From an uncultured Oscillospiraceae bacterium (GTDB lineage: Bacteria; Bacillota; Clostridia; Oscillospirales; Ruminococcaceae): a DNA stretch of 7,858 nucleotides. Within the stretch, counting starts at the first letter, position 1. Every line of letters starts with the position of its first letter. Under the pieces are notes generated by a model. That model was not told where the DNA came from. It was given only the letters and a program-made list of their open reading frames with translations, and did no database searches. Shown here piece by piece: positions 1 to 5,935 of this stretch. The position numbers and the translations under genes are program-made. The stretch is taken from assembly GCA_910578965.1 (NCBI GenBank), contig CAJTSP010000123.1, forward strand, positions 1-7,858, in the 5' to 3' direction.

Positions 1-12
1 CCCCCCCCCCCC
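1..12. repeat. Homopolymeric C tract at window edge
   Basis: Twelve consecutive C residues begin the window. Because the run touches the boundary its true length is unknown. It could be an assembly terminus, a sequencing artefact, or a slippage-prone tract. No gene can be attached to it from what is visible. Confidence 0.6.
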
Positions 13-27
13 GACGTTCTTTTGTTA

Positions 28-49
28 CTTTTCTTGACGTCAAGAAAAG
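28..49. repeat. Perfect 22-bp palindrome (half-site CTTTTCTTGAC)
   Basis: The 11-nt half CTTTTCTTGAC (28-38) is followed immediately by its exact reverse complement (39-49), centred on GACGTC. TTTG at 21-24 and CAAA at 50-53 extend the symmetry with a 3-nt bulge on the left. A stem with no loop and AT-rich arms is more like a dimeric regulator binding site, or a large hairpin downstream of tsaD, than a classical GC-rich terminator. The gene it might control lies outside the window. Confidence 0.6.
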
Positions 50-72
50 CAAACGGAATGTTGTTTTTGTGC

Positions 73-94
73 AAAATCTCGCGGCGTGTGCGAG
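73..94 (-). terminator. Weak candidate terminator downstream of tsaD
   Basis: Read on the minus strand, about 30 nt after the tsaD stop, CTCGC (94-90) and GCGAG (82-78) form a 5-bp GC-rich stem with a 7-nt loop, followed by ATTTT (77-73). The stem is short and the T tract is brief, so termination is only plausible. A second small inverted repeat, TGAGAC/GTCTCA (108-126), overlaps the tsaD stop codon but has no T tract. Confidence 0.3.
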
Positions 95-123
95 GCCTTG
101 CCGTGCCTGAGACAAGCGGAGTC

Positions 124-1143
124 TCAAATCTCGCCCGGGTTGTAGTCGATGGGCAGGGTGGCGTAGCCGTTCAGGTTGAGGGAGGCGGTGTGGCCGGCGC
201 AGTACTCATAATATCCCTGGGCCGCAATCATGGCGGCATTGTCGCCGCAGAGGGCTGGCTCGGGCAGGCACAGGCGCAGCCCGGCCTTTTGCGCGCCCTC
301 GTTTACCAGCGTCCGCAGCCGCCCGTTGGCCGCCACCCCGCCCGCAAGGCAGAGGGTGGCTGCACCGGTATCCCTTGCCGCCGCAAGCAGCTTTTGGGCC
401 AGGATACAGGCGATCTTTTCCTGGAAGCTTGCCGCCATATCCGGCACCCGCACCGCTTCGCCGCGCATCCTGGCCTGGTTTACCGCGTTGAGCACCGCCG
501 TTTTCAGGCCCGAAAAGCTCACGTCGTAGGGCCCCGGCGCATGGGGGGTGGGCAGGGCGTAGCCGTGCGGGTTCCCCTGGCGCGCCGCCTTGCTCACGCT
601 GGGGCCGCCCGGGTAGGGCAGGCCCAGGGTGCGGGCCACCTTGTCAAACGCCTCGCCTGCCGCATCGTCCACCGTGCGGCCCAATACCGCAAAGCGTGTA
701 TACTCTTCTACCTTTACAATATGGCTGTGCCCGCCGCTCGCCACCAGGCATAAGAAGGGGGGCTTTAGCTCCGGGTGGGTCAGGTAGAGCGCCGCGATGT
801 GCCCCCGCAGATGATGCACCGGCACCAGCGGCTTGCCCGTAGCGCAGGCCAGCCCCTTGGCAAAGTTCACCCCCACAAGCACCGCCCCGATCAGCCCCGG
901 CGCAAAGGTTACCGCAATGGCGTCCAGCTCCGCGGGGCTGACCCCCGCGTCCGCCAGGGCCTTTTGCACCGCCGGGCTGATGGACTCGATATGCCGCCGG
1001 CTGGCAATCTCCGGCACCACCCCGCCGTACAGCGCCTGCTCGGCTACGCTGGTGGCAATGGCGCTGCTGTGCAGTGTCCGCCCGTCCTCTACCACCGCAG
1101 CAGCGGTTTCGTCGCAGCTCGATTCGATCCCGAGAATCAACAT
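124..1143 (-). CDS. tsaD: tRNA N6-adenosine threonylcarbamoyltransferase TsaD
   Basis: This is a 339-residue protein of full family length with the Kae1/TsaD fold. The N-terminus MLILGIESSCDET is diagnostic of the family and fixes the start. Visible motifs are the ASKHA phosphate-binding IESSCDET (6-13), the metal-binding HxxxH (H111, H115, in HHLRGH), SGGHS (136-140), GEAFDK (163-168), the adenosine-site segment GGVAANGRLR (268-277), and CGDN with D301, the third metal ligand. In the family, TsaD with TsaB and TsaE transfers the threonylcarbamoyl group from TC-AMP to A37 of ANN-decoding tRNAs in the cytoplasm; it is usually essential. The gene lies downstream of rimI on the same strand, a common pairing, but a 216-bp gap filled largely by an inverted-repeat element separates them. 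No good Shine-Dalgarno precedes the ATG: the 17 nt upstream contain only GGATG, set too far away. Neither tsaB nor tsaE is in the window. Confidence 0.97.
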   Translation of the reverse strand: MLILGIESSCDETAAAVVEDGRTLHSSAIATSVAEQALYGGVVPEIASRRHIESISPAVQKALADAGVSPAELDAIAVTFAPGLIGAVLVGVNFAKGLACATGKPLVPVHHLRGHIAALYLTHPELKPPFLCLVASGGHSHIVKVEEYTRFAVLGRTVDDAAGEAFDKVARTLGLPYPGGPSVSKAARQGNPHGYALPTPHAPGPYDVSFSGLKTAVLNAVNQARMRGEAVRVPDMAASFQEKIACILAQKLLAAARDTGAATLCLAGGVAANGRLRTLVNEGAQKAGLRLCLPEPALCGDNAAMIAAQGYYEYCAGHTASLNLNGYATLPIDYNPGEI

Positions 1144-1159
1144 AAGGCAATATCACATC

Positions 1160-1198
1160 CAAACAATACTGTTTGTATCCGCAAAAGACTGCTTTTGC
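1160..1198. promoter_or_regulatory. Two adjacent perfect inverted repeats in the tsaD leader
   Basis: CAAACA-ATAC-TGTTTG (1160-1175) and GCAAAAG-ACTG-CTTTTGC (1181-1198) are perfect 6-bp and 7-bp stems, each with a 4-nt loop. They are separated by 5 nt and lie 17-55 nt upstream of the tsaD ATG on its coding strand. They could be small RNA hairpins in the tsaD leader or a pair of operator-like sites. No T tract follows, so they do not read as terminators. No convincing -10/-35 pair was found next to them. The arms are AT-rich compared with the surrounding DNA. Confidence 0.45.
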
Positions 1199-1205
1199 AG
1201 GGAGC

Positions 1206-1353
1206 GCCCATTTAAGGGGGGATTGCTGGCCAAGGGGGCTGGGGAGAGTCTCGAGGGGGAACATCGAGGCAGGGAATCCCGCCAAGCCTTGAGAGGCTGC
1301 CCCCTGCCCAGCCGGCGGATAGTCCACGGTTTGGACATCCCCCTTTTGCGGGC
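1206..1353. repeat. Imperfect long inverted repeat filling the rimI-tsaD gap (MITE-like or structured RNA)
   Basis: Nested complementary blocks run across this interval: GCCC (1206-1209) with GGGC (1350-1353); AAGGGGGGAT (1214-1223) with ATCCCCCTT (1337-1345, one bulged G); GGCTGGG (1237-1243) with CCCAGCC (1307-1313); and TCTCGAGG (1249-1256) with CCTTGAGA (1287-1294, one wobble). Local hairpins AGCCT-TGAG-AGGCT (1285-1298) and GTCCA-CGGTT-TGGAC (1322-1336) compete with this fold. The interval has no convincing coding sequence. It occupies almost exactly the space between the rimI stop and the tsaD leader hairpins, so it may be a dispersed non-autonomous element or a processing/attenuation structure in the rimI-tsaD transcript. 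No clear target-site duplication was found. Confidence 0.45.
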
Positions 1354-1359
1354 CTTTTT

Positions 1360-2031
1360 CTAAAAGCTGTCCAGCGGGCAGCGCATTACCAGCGCATCCT
1401 CGGCCGGGGCGCGGTAAAAGCCGGGGCGGCGGCCTGCCTCGGTAAACCCAAGGCCCTTGTAAAGGGCGATGGCCGGCATGTTGGAACAGCGCACCTCCAA
1501 AAAGCAGGCTTCGGCCCCCTCGGCGCGCAGGCTGCCGAGCGCAGCCCGCAGCAGCGCGCCGCCTACCCCCTGCCGGCGGGCGGCAGGAAAGACGGCCAGG
1601 GTGTCGAGGCTGGCCTCGCCTGCGGCAAGCTGAAAGGCGGCCAGCCCGACAAGCCCGGCAAAGGGGCCTTTTTGGCTATCCCCAAGGGCGTGGGGCCCCG
1701 CCCGGCCTGCGGCGGCGCCGTCCAAACCCGGCAGGCCCGGGGCGGCTGCGATGGGGCCGGGCAGGATGCCGCGCCCGGTGCGCAGCGCCGCAAAAAGCCG
1801 TGCTGCGCCTCCAGCCTGCTGGGAACGCAGCCCGGCCCGCAGGGCCTCCTCGCTCCAGGCGTCCGGCGCCGTGGCCGAAACCGCGGCCGCCGCGGCAAGG
1901 TCGGCCTCGCCCAGCGCGCGCACAGCCAATCCCGCCGGCGGGGCTGGCTGGCCTGCGCCCCGCAAAGCGCCTGGCGCAGCCCCGTAAGGGATGCCCGGCG
2001 CGCCGGGCAGGGGCCCTTGCCGGCCGGCCAT
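1360..2031 (-). CDS. rimI: RimI-type ribosomal protein N-alpha-acetyltransferase (GNAT), with unusual low-complexity insertions
   Basis: The 223-residue product has a GNAT domain matching RimI, which acetylates the N-terminal alanine of ribosomal protein S18 using acetyl-CoA. The sequence shows VRALGEADL near residue 37, DAWSEEALRAGL (57-68, like the FPWSE segment of RimI), the acetyl-CoA motif LAVFPAARRQGVGGALL (145-161, R153-x-x-G-x-G), and LEVRCSNMPAIALYKGLGF (178-196), typical of RimI, with the conserved Tyr at 191. It closes with EDALVMR, also RimI-like. RimI proteins are usually about 150 residues. This one has an extra Gly/Ala/Pro-rich N-terminal segment of about 35 residues and a similar insertion at about 85-122 between the early and central strands. 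The ATG at 2031 is chosen because GGAGG (2045-2041) lies 9 nt upstream, inside polA, and the start follows the polA stop by one base (TGAGATG). Co-expression with polA is therefore likely. Confidence 0.86.
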   Translation of the reverse strand: MAGRQGPLPGAPGIPYGAAPGALRGAGQPAPPAGLAVRALGEADLAAAAAVSATAPDAWSEEALRAGLRSQQAGGAARLFAALRTGRGILPGPIAAAPGLPGLDGAAAGRAGPHALGDSQKGPFAGLVGLAAFQLAAGEASLDTLAVFPAARRQGVGGALLRAALGSLRAEGAEACFLEVRCSNMPAIALYKGLGFTEAGRRPGFYRAPAEDALVMRCPLDSF

Positions 2032-2032
2032 C

Positions 2033-4570
2033 TCAGTGTGCCTCCAGCCAGGTAGCCCCGCGCTGGACATCGGCGGTGAGAGGCACAGAAAAGTCCGCCG
2101 CGCTTTGCATCTCCTCGGCCAAAATGGCGGCGGCCTGCTCGGCTTCGGCTTCGGGCGCCTCGACAATCAGCTCGTCGTGCACCTGCAAAATCAGCCGTGC
2201 GGCCAGCCCCTCGGCCCGCAGCCGCCGCCACACCTTGACCATCGCCAGCTTGATGACGTCTGCCGCCGTACCCTGGATAGGGGTGTTCATGGCCATCCGC
2301 TCGCCCAGGGCCCGCAGGTTGTAGTTTTTGCTGGCAAGCTCGGGCAGCGCCCGCCGCCGGCCGAACAGGGTGGCTACATAGCCCTGTTCCCGCCCGTGGG
2401 CGATGGTATCCTGCATATACTGCCGGATGCCGGGGAAGCTTTCAAGATAATTTTTGATAAACCCTTCGGCCTCTTTTACGCTGATGCCCAGATCCTGCGA
2501 GAGGCTGTAGGCCCCCATGCCATATACAATGCCAAAGTTGACCGCTTTAACGCTGCTGCGCAGCCGCTGCGTAACCTGCTCGGGCGGCAGGCCGTACACC
2601 CGGGCGGCGGTGCTGCGGTGGAAATCCTGCCCCTGCAAAAAGGCCTCGCGCATACTCTCGTCCCCGCAGATGTGGGCCAGGATACGCAACTCGATCTGGC
2701 TGTAGTCGGCGTCCAGCAGGGTGCAGCCCGGCGCGGCGATAAAATACTGCCGCAGCTTGCTGCCCAGCTCGGTGCGGATGGGGATGTTCTGCAGGTTCGG
2801 TTCGCTGCTTGAGAGGCGCCCGGTGCGGGCCTCGGTCTGGTTAAAGGTGGAATGCATCCGGCCGTCCGGCCCCACCACCTTCAAAAGGCCTTCGGCATAG
2901 GTGCTGTACAGCTTTTGGTAGGTGCGGTAGCGCAAAATATCCCCGATCACCGGGCTGTAGCCGCGCAGGCTTTCCAGGGTCTCGGCATCGGTGGAATAGC
3001 CGCTTTTGGTCTTTTTGCGGTGGGGCAGGCCCATCCGGTCAAACAGGGCCTCGCCCAACTGCTTGGGGCTGTTGAGGTTAAACTCATACCCCACCTGCCC
3101 GTAAATGCGCGCAAGGCTGGCGTCCAGCTCGGCCTTGAGCTCCCGGCCAAACTGTGCAAGGCCCTCCTGGTCGATCAGCATGCCGGTGCGCTCCATGTCG
3201 GCCAGCACCAGTGCCAGCGGCAGCTCCATCTGGCGCAGCAGCCGCCCCATGCCCTGCTCCTCCACCTTTTGGTCCAGCAGCTCAAACAGCCCGGCCAACT
3301 GCCCGGCCTCGGGTAGCGCCTCGCAGCAAAAGGCGGGAGGAATACCGTACTCGGCAGCCAGCGGCCCGGGCGCGTAGCTGCGGGCGGCGGGGTTTAGCAG
3401 GTAGGCAGCCAGCTTGGCGTCAAAGGTAATGGCGGCCCCCTCGCCGCCTGCGTCCAGCGCCAGGCGGTAGAGCGGCTTTGCGTCAAACACCCACAGCTCC
3501 CGCCCGCCGGCGCTTTCCAGCAGCGGGGTAAGGCTTTGGGCGTCCAGCTCGTATACCGTCCTCCCCTGCACGGCCATCCAGCGGCCGGGTGTATGGGGGT
3601 GCTCAGCCAGGTACCAGCGCCCGGCCAGCGGCTGGCCCGCGTAGGGGGCGGGGACGGCCTCGGTCAGCGGCGCGGCGTTTTTTGCGGCGGGGCGGGCAAT
3701 ATCCTCAAGGCCCCACCGGCCGATCATGGTGTGCATCTCAAGGCCGGCCAAAAGGGCCGCAGCCCCGGCGGCGTCCGGCTCGGCCCGGCGGTAGGTGCCG
3801 GGCGCGGTCTCGATAGGGGCGGCGCGGTCGATAGCGGCAAGGGTGCGGCTCAGCTCGGCCTCGGGACGGTGGGCGGCCAGCTTTGCCCGCACCCCCGGCT
3901 TAACGGCGGGGCTGTCGAGGTTTTGGTATACTCCGTCCAGCGTGCCAAAGGCCTGGATCAGGGCCAGAGCGGTTTTTTCACCTACTCCGGGTACCCCGGG
4001 GATGTTGTCGCTGGTATCCCCCATCAGGCTCTTAACCTCAATAAGCTGCACCGGCTCCACCCCGTATTTTTCCCGCACGGCGGCAAGGTCCATTACCACC
4101 GTTTCGCTGCGTCCCGCCCGGGTGGAGGCCAGCAGTACGGTGGTTGTGGGGCTTACCAACTGGAGGCTGTCCCGGTCGCCGGTGGCCAAAAGGCAGTTAT
4201 CGCCCCGCGTTTCGCAGGCGGCCGAGAGGGTGCCTAAAATATCATCTGCCTCAAAGCCCTCCCTGCTTACCATCACAAAGCCCAGCTTCGCCAAAAGCTC
4301 CTTGAGCGTGGGTAGCTGGGCGGCCAGCTCATCCGGCATGCCCTTGCGGGTGGCCTTGTAGCCGTCGTACAGTTTATGCCGGAAGGTAGGGGCCCGCAGG
4401 TCCCAGGCGATGGCAACTTCGTCCGGCGCGTGGTCCCGCAAAAGGCCGTGCAGGATGTTGAGGAAGCCAAAAATGGCGTTGGTGAACTGCCCGTCCTTGG
4501 TGGTGAGCAGCTTGATGCCGTAAAAGGCGCGGTTGACGATGGAGTTGCCGTCCAAAACCAGCAGTTTCAT
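2033..4570 (-). CDS. polA: DNA polymerase I (5'-3' exonuclease + polymerase; proofreading residues absent)
   Basis: This is an 845-residue family A polymerase acting in Okazaki fragment processing and repair synthesis. Residues 1-290 form the 5' nuclease domain with its acidic metal ligands: D7, D57, EADD (107-110), ATGDRD (129-134) and GDTSDNIPGVPGVGEKTA (184-201). Residues about 310-420 correspond to the 3'-5' exonuclease domain, but the Exo I DxE pair is missing. VFDAKPLYRL (361-370) and FDAKLAAYLLNP (383-394) mark a degenerate fold, as in several Gram-positive Pol I enzymes, so proofreading is predicted absent. The polymerase domain has motif A DADYSQIELR (620-629, catalytic D622), motif B R671-x3-K675-x3-F679-G-x2-Y683 and motif C QVHDE (796-800, catalytic D799). 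The Phe at 679 is the usual dNTP-selecting residue. The start MKLLVLDGNS is family-typical and is preceded by AAAGGA 10 nt upstream. The same frame stays open far upstream, antisense to dusB, but that part does not resemble any Pol I. The stop is followed by one base and then the rimI ATG. Confidence 0.97.
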   Translation of the reverse strand: MKLLVLDGNSIVNRAFYGIKLLTTKDGQFTNAIFGFLNILHGLLRDHAPDEVAIAWDLRAPTFRHKLYDGYKATRKGMPDELAAQLPTLKELLAKLGFVMVSREGFEADDILGTLSAACETRGDNCLLATGDRDSLQLVSPTTTVLLASTRAGRSETVVMDLAAVREKYGVEPVQLIEVKSLMGDTSDNIPGVPGVGEKTALALIQAFGTLDGVYQNLDSPAVKPGVRAKLAAHRPEAELSRTLAAIDRAAPIETAPGTYRRAEPDAAGAAALLAGLEMHTMIGRWGLEDIARPAAKNAAPLTEAVPAPYAGQPLAGRWYLAEHPHTPGRWMAVQGRTVYELDAQSLTPLLESAGGRELWVFDAKPLYRLALDAGGEGAAITFDAKLAAYLLNPAARSYAPGPLAAEYGIPPAFCCEALPEAGQLAGLFELLDQKVEEQGMGRLLRQMELPLALVLADMERTGMLIDQEGLAQFGRELKAELDASLARIYGQVGYEFNLNSPKQLGEALFDRMGLPHRKKTKSGYSTDAETLESLRGYSPVIGDILRYRTYQKLYSTYAEGLLKVVGPDGRMHSTFNQTEARTGRLSSSEPNLQNIPIRTELGSKLRQYFIAAPGCTLLDADYSQIELRILAHICGDESMREAFLQGQDFHRSTAARVYGLPPEQVTQRLRSSVKAVNFGIVYGMGAYSLSQDLGISVKEAEGFIKNYLESFPGIRQYMQDTIAHGREQGYVATLFGRRRALPELASKNYNLRALGERMAMNTPIQGTAADVIKLAMVKVWRRLRAEGLAARLILQVHDELIVEAPEAEAEQAAAILAEEMQSAADFSVPLTADVQRGATWLEAH
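2041..2045 (-). promoter_or_regulatory. Ribosome binding site of rimI inside polA
   Basis: GGAGG on the minus strand, 9 nt before the ATG at 2031, is embedded in the last codons of polA. It decides the rimI start over the longer open frame that continues upstream within polA, and suggests coupled translation of the two genes. Confidence 0.75.
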
Positions 4571-4629
4571 AATAAAAGGGTCCTTTCCGGGCGGCGGGAA
4601 GGCCCGGCCGAAAAAAGCCTCCGGTCGGC

Positions 4630-4643
4630 GCGGCATATGCCGC
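4630..4643. repeat. Perfect 14-bp palindrome in the polA leader
   Basis: GCGGCATATGCCGC is its own reverse complement and sits between the predicted polA transcription start (near 4659) and the polA ATG (4570). In the polA transcript it is followed about 15 nt later by a run of six T (GGCTTTTTTCGG). The separation is too large for a canonical terminator. It may be a leader hairpin or a dimeric protein site. Confidence 0.45.
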
Positions 4644-4665
4644 TTATTCGCCCATCTCGAAAGTA

Positions 4666-4676
4666 AGTATACCACA
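4666..4676 (-). promoter_or_regulatory. Predicted polA promoter (extended -10)
   Basis: On the minus strand TGTGGTATACT contains TG-G-TATACT, an extended -10 element with five of six consensus -10 bases. The hexamer 17 nt upstream is TATCAC, a poor -35, as expected for extended -10 promoters. The predicted start near 4659 gives a leader of about 90 nt before the polA ATG. The element overlaps the upstream region of the dusB promoter. Confidence 0.6.
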
Positions 4677-4689
4677 TTTTGGCCCGATG

Positions 4690-4698
4690 TGATAGAAT
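4690..4698 (+). promoter_or_regulatory. Predicted dusB promoter (extended -10)
   Basis: TGATAGAAT is TG-A-TAGAAT, an extended -10 with five of six consensus bases. The position 17 nt upstream is TACCAC, a weak -35 that lies within the divergent polA -10 region. The predicted start near 4705 gives a leader of about 178 nt before the dusB ATG, long for a housekeeping gene and containing a hairpin just before the ribosome binding site. Confidence 0.55.
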
Positions 4699-4837
4699 AG
4701 AACAGCGCGGGAGCGGCCCGGCCCCGCGCGTGTCCCTGCCCGTGCGGCCCGAGCAGCTTTTTGCCCGGCCCTGGGCAGCCCGGGCAGCGGCAGGCAGATG
4801 GCGGGCCCTTGCTCCCATGGCCTGTACACTTTTCAAA

Positions 4838-4856
4838 ACGGCCCCGGCAGGGCCGT
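4838..4856 (+). promoter_or_regulatory. Hairpin immediately upstream of the dusB ribosome binding site
   Basis: ACGGCCC (4838-4844) and GGGCCGT (4850-4856) form a perfect 7-bp GC-rich stem with a 5-nt loop. It ends 9 nt before the Shine-Dalgarno sequence in the long dusB leader. A competing pairing AAACGG (4836-4841) with CCGTTT (4857-4862) is also possible. Such a structure could tune translation initiation. No known riboswitch class was recognised in the leader. Confidence 0.4.
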
Positions 4857-4865
4857 CCGTTTGGC

Positions 4866-4874
4866 AAAAGGAGG
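4866..4874 (+). promoter_or_regulatory. Strong ribosome binding site of dusB
   Basis: AAAAGGAGG lies 8 nt before the ATG at 4883. It supports this start over the in-frame open codons that run back to 4679, whose predicted residues do not resemble the Dus family. Confidence 0.85.
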
Positions 4875-4882
4875 CGGCGGGT

Positions 4883-5863
4883 ATGCAGTTTGGGCCCCTT
4901 GCAATCCCCGGCAAAGCGGCGCTGGCCCCCATGGCCGGCTTTACCGACGCAGCCTGCCGCCGGCTGGCCGCCCGGCACGGCGCGGCGTACACCGTAAGCG
5001 AGATGGTGAGCGCCAAGGCCATCGCCTTTGGCGACAAAAAAAGCGTTCGGCTGCTCTGGCGGGGCGAGGATGCCGGCGGCGCCCCCTACGGGGTGCAGTT
5101 GTTCGGGGCCGAGCCCGAAACCATGGCCGGGGCCGCCCGGCTTATCGCAAAATACCCCTTTGATTTTTTTGACATCAACATGGGCTGCCCCGCCCCCAAG
5201 ATCACCTCCTCCGGCGCGGGCAGCCGGTTGCTCTGTGATCCTAAGCTCTGCGGCGAGCTGGTGCGGGCGGTGGCAGGGGTAAGCGAAGGCCGGCCGGTGA
5301 CCGTAAAGATGCGCGCCGGCTGGGACGCCGGGCAGATTACCGCCCCCGAGGCGGCCAAATACTGCGAGGCGGCCGGGGCCGCCGCCATTGCGGTGCACGC
5401 CCGTACCCGTGCCCAGATGTACGAGCCGGGCATTGACCTTGGCGTCATCCGGGCGGTCAAACAGGCGGTGGGCATCCCGGTGCTGGGCAACGGGGACATT
5501 GCAAGCGCGGAGGATGCCCTGCGCATGATGGCCGGCGCCGGCTGCGACGGGGTGATGGTCGGCCGGGCCGCGCTGGGCGACCCTTGGCTGTTTGAGCAGA
5601 TAAACGCGGCCCTGGCCGGCGGGCCCGCCCCGCCGCCGCCCACCCTGCGCGAGCGGATGGCGGCCCTGCGCCGGCAGGTATACGAGATGTGCGAGGAAAA
5701 GGGCGAGTGGGCTGCCATGCCGCAGGCCCGCAGCCAGGCCCTGCATTATATGAAGGGCCTGCGGGGCGCGGCCGCCCTGCGCCGGACCTGCTGTGAGCTT
5801 CGGCACTTTGCGGACGTCGACCCCCTCATCGAGCGGGTGCTTGAGAGCCAGCAGGGCGTTTGA
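4883..5863 (+). CDS. dusB: tRNA-dihydrouridine synthase (DusB-like)
   Basis: This 326-residue flavoenzyme uses FMN and NAD(P)H to reduce specific uridines in the tRNA D-loop to dihydrouridine. It has an N-terminal TIM barrel and a C-terminal helical tRNA-binding domain (about 250-326). Visible family features are LAPMAGFTD (14-22, FMN phosphate region), FDINMGCPAPKI (96-107) with catalytic Cys at 102, VKMRAGW (141-147) with the FMN-contacting Lys at 142, VHARTR (171-176) with His172, GNGDI (202-206) and GVMVGRAALGDPWLF (223-237). Length matches the family. The DusB assignment rests on overall resemblance to Firmicutes enzymes, so the exact target uridine is not certain. It is transcribed divergently from polA. 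The next gene lies 72 nt downstream on the same strand with no clear terminator between. Confidence 0.95.
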   Translation: MQFGPLAIPGKAALAPMAGFTDAACRRLAARHGAAYTVSEMVSAKAIAFGDKKSVRLLWRGEDAGGAPYGVQLFGAEPETMAGAARLIAKYPFDFFDINMGCPAPKITSSGAGSRLLCDPKLCGELVRAVAGVSEGRPVTVKMRAGWDAGQITAPEAAKYCEAAGAAAIAVHARTRAQMYEPGIDLGVIRAVKQAVGIPVLGNGDIASAEDALRMMAGAGCDGVMVGRAALGDPWLFEQINAALAGGPAPPPPTLRERMAALRRQVYEMCEEKGEWAAMPQARSQALHYMKGLRGAAALRRTCCELRHFADVDPLIERVLESQQGV

Positions 5864-5922
5864 GCCGGGCAGGAAAAGGGCGGGCTTCCGCCGGCAGGGC
5901 CGGAGGGGCAAATCGGGGCTTT

Positions 5923-5930
5923 GGAAGGAG
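5923..5930 (+). promoter_or_regulatory. Ribosome binding site of the alpha/beta hydrolase gene
   Basis: GGAAGGAG lies 5 nt before the ATG at 5936. An upstream TTG at 5921 is in frame but would overlap this site, so the ATG is preferred. Confidence 0.75.
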
Positions 5931-5935
5931 CATAC

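Noticed and set aside
22..753. Plus-strand 243-codon open frame
   Set aside because: It lies antisense to tsaD, has no recognisable domain, and has Arg/Gly/Ala-rich composition typical of shadow frames in GC-rich DNA.
1153..1338. Minus-strand 61-codon open frame in the rimI-tsaD gap
   Set aside because: It runs through the inverted-repeat element, has no ribosome binding site and no recognisable protein features.
1991..2812. Plus-strand 273-codon open frame
   Set aside because: It is antisense to the polA polymerase domain, with no family likeness or ribosome binding site.
3536..4237. Plus-strand 233-codon open frame
   Set aside because: It is antisense to polA with shadow-type composition.
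4679..4882. N-terminal extension of dusB by 68 codons
   Set aside because: The residues are low in family likeness, the strong AAAAGGAGG site points to 4883, and the extension would start upstream of the predicted transcription start.
4571..5911. Open frame continuing 447 codons upstream of polA on the minus strand
   Set aside because: It is antisense to dusB and has no Pol I resemblance. The family-typical MKLLVLDGNS start at 4570 has a Shine-Dalgarno, and the open frame is explained by high GC.
5921..5935. TTG start for the alpha/beta hydrolase
   Set aside because: It would place the start inside the apparent Shine-Dalgarno. The ATG at 5936 has ideal spacing.
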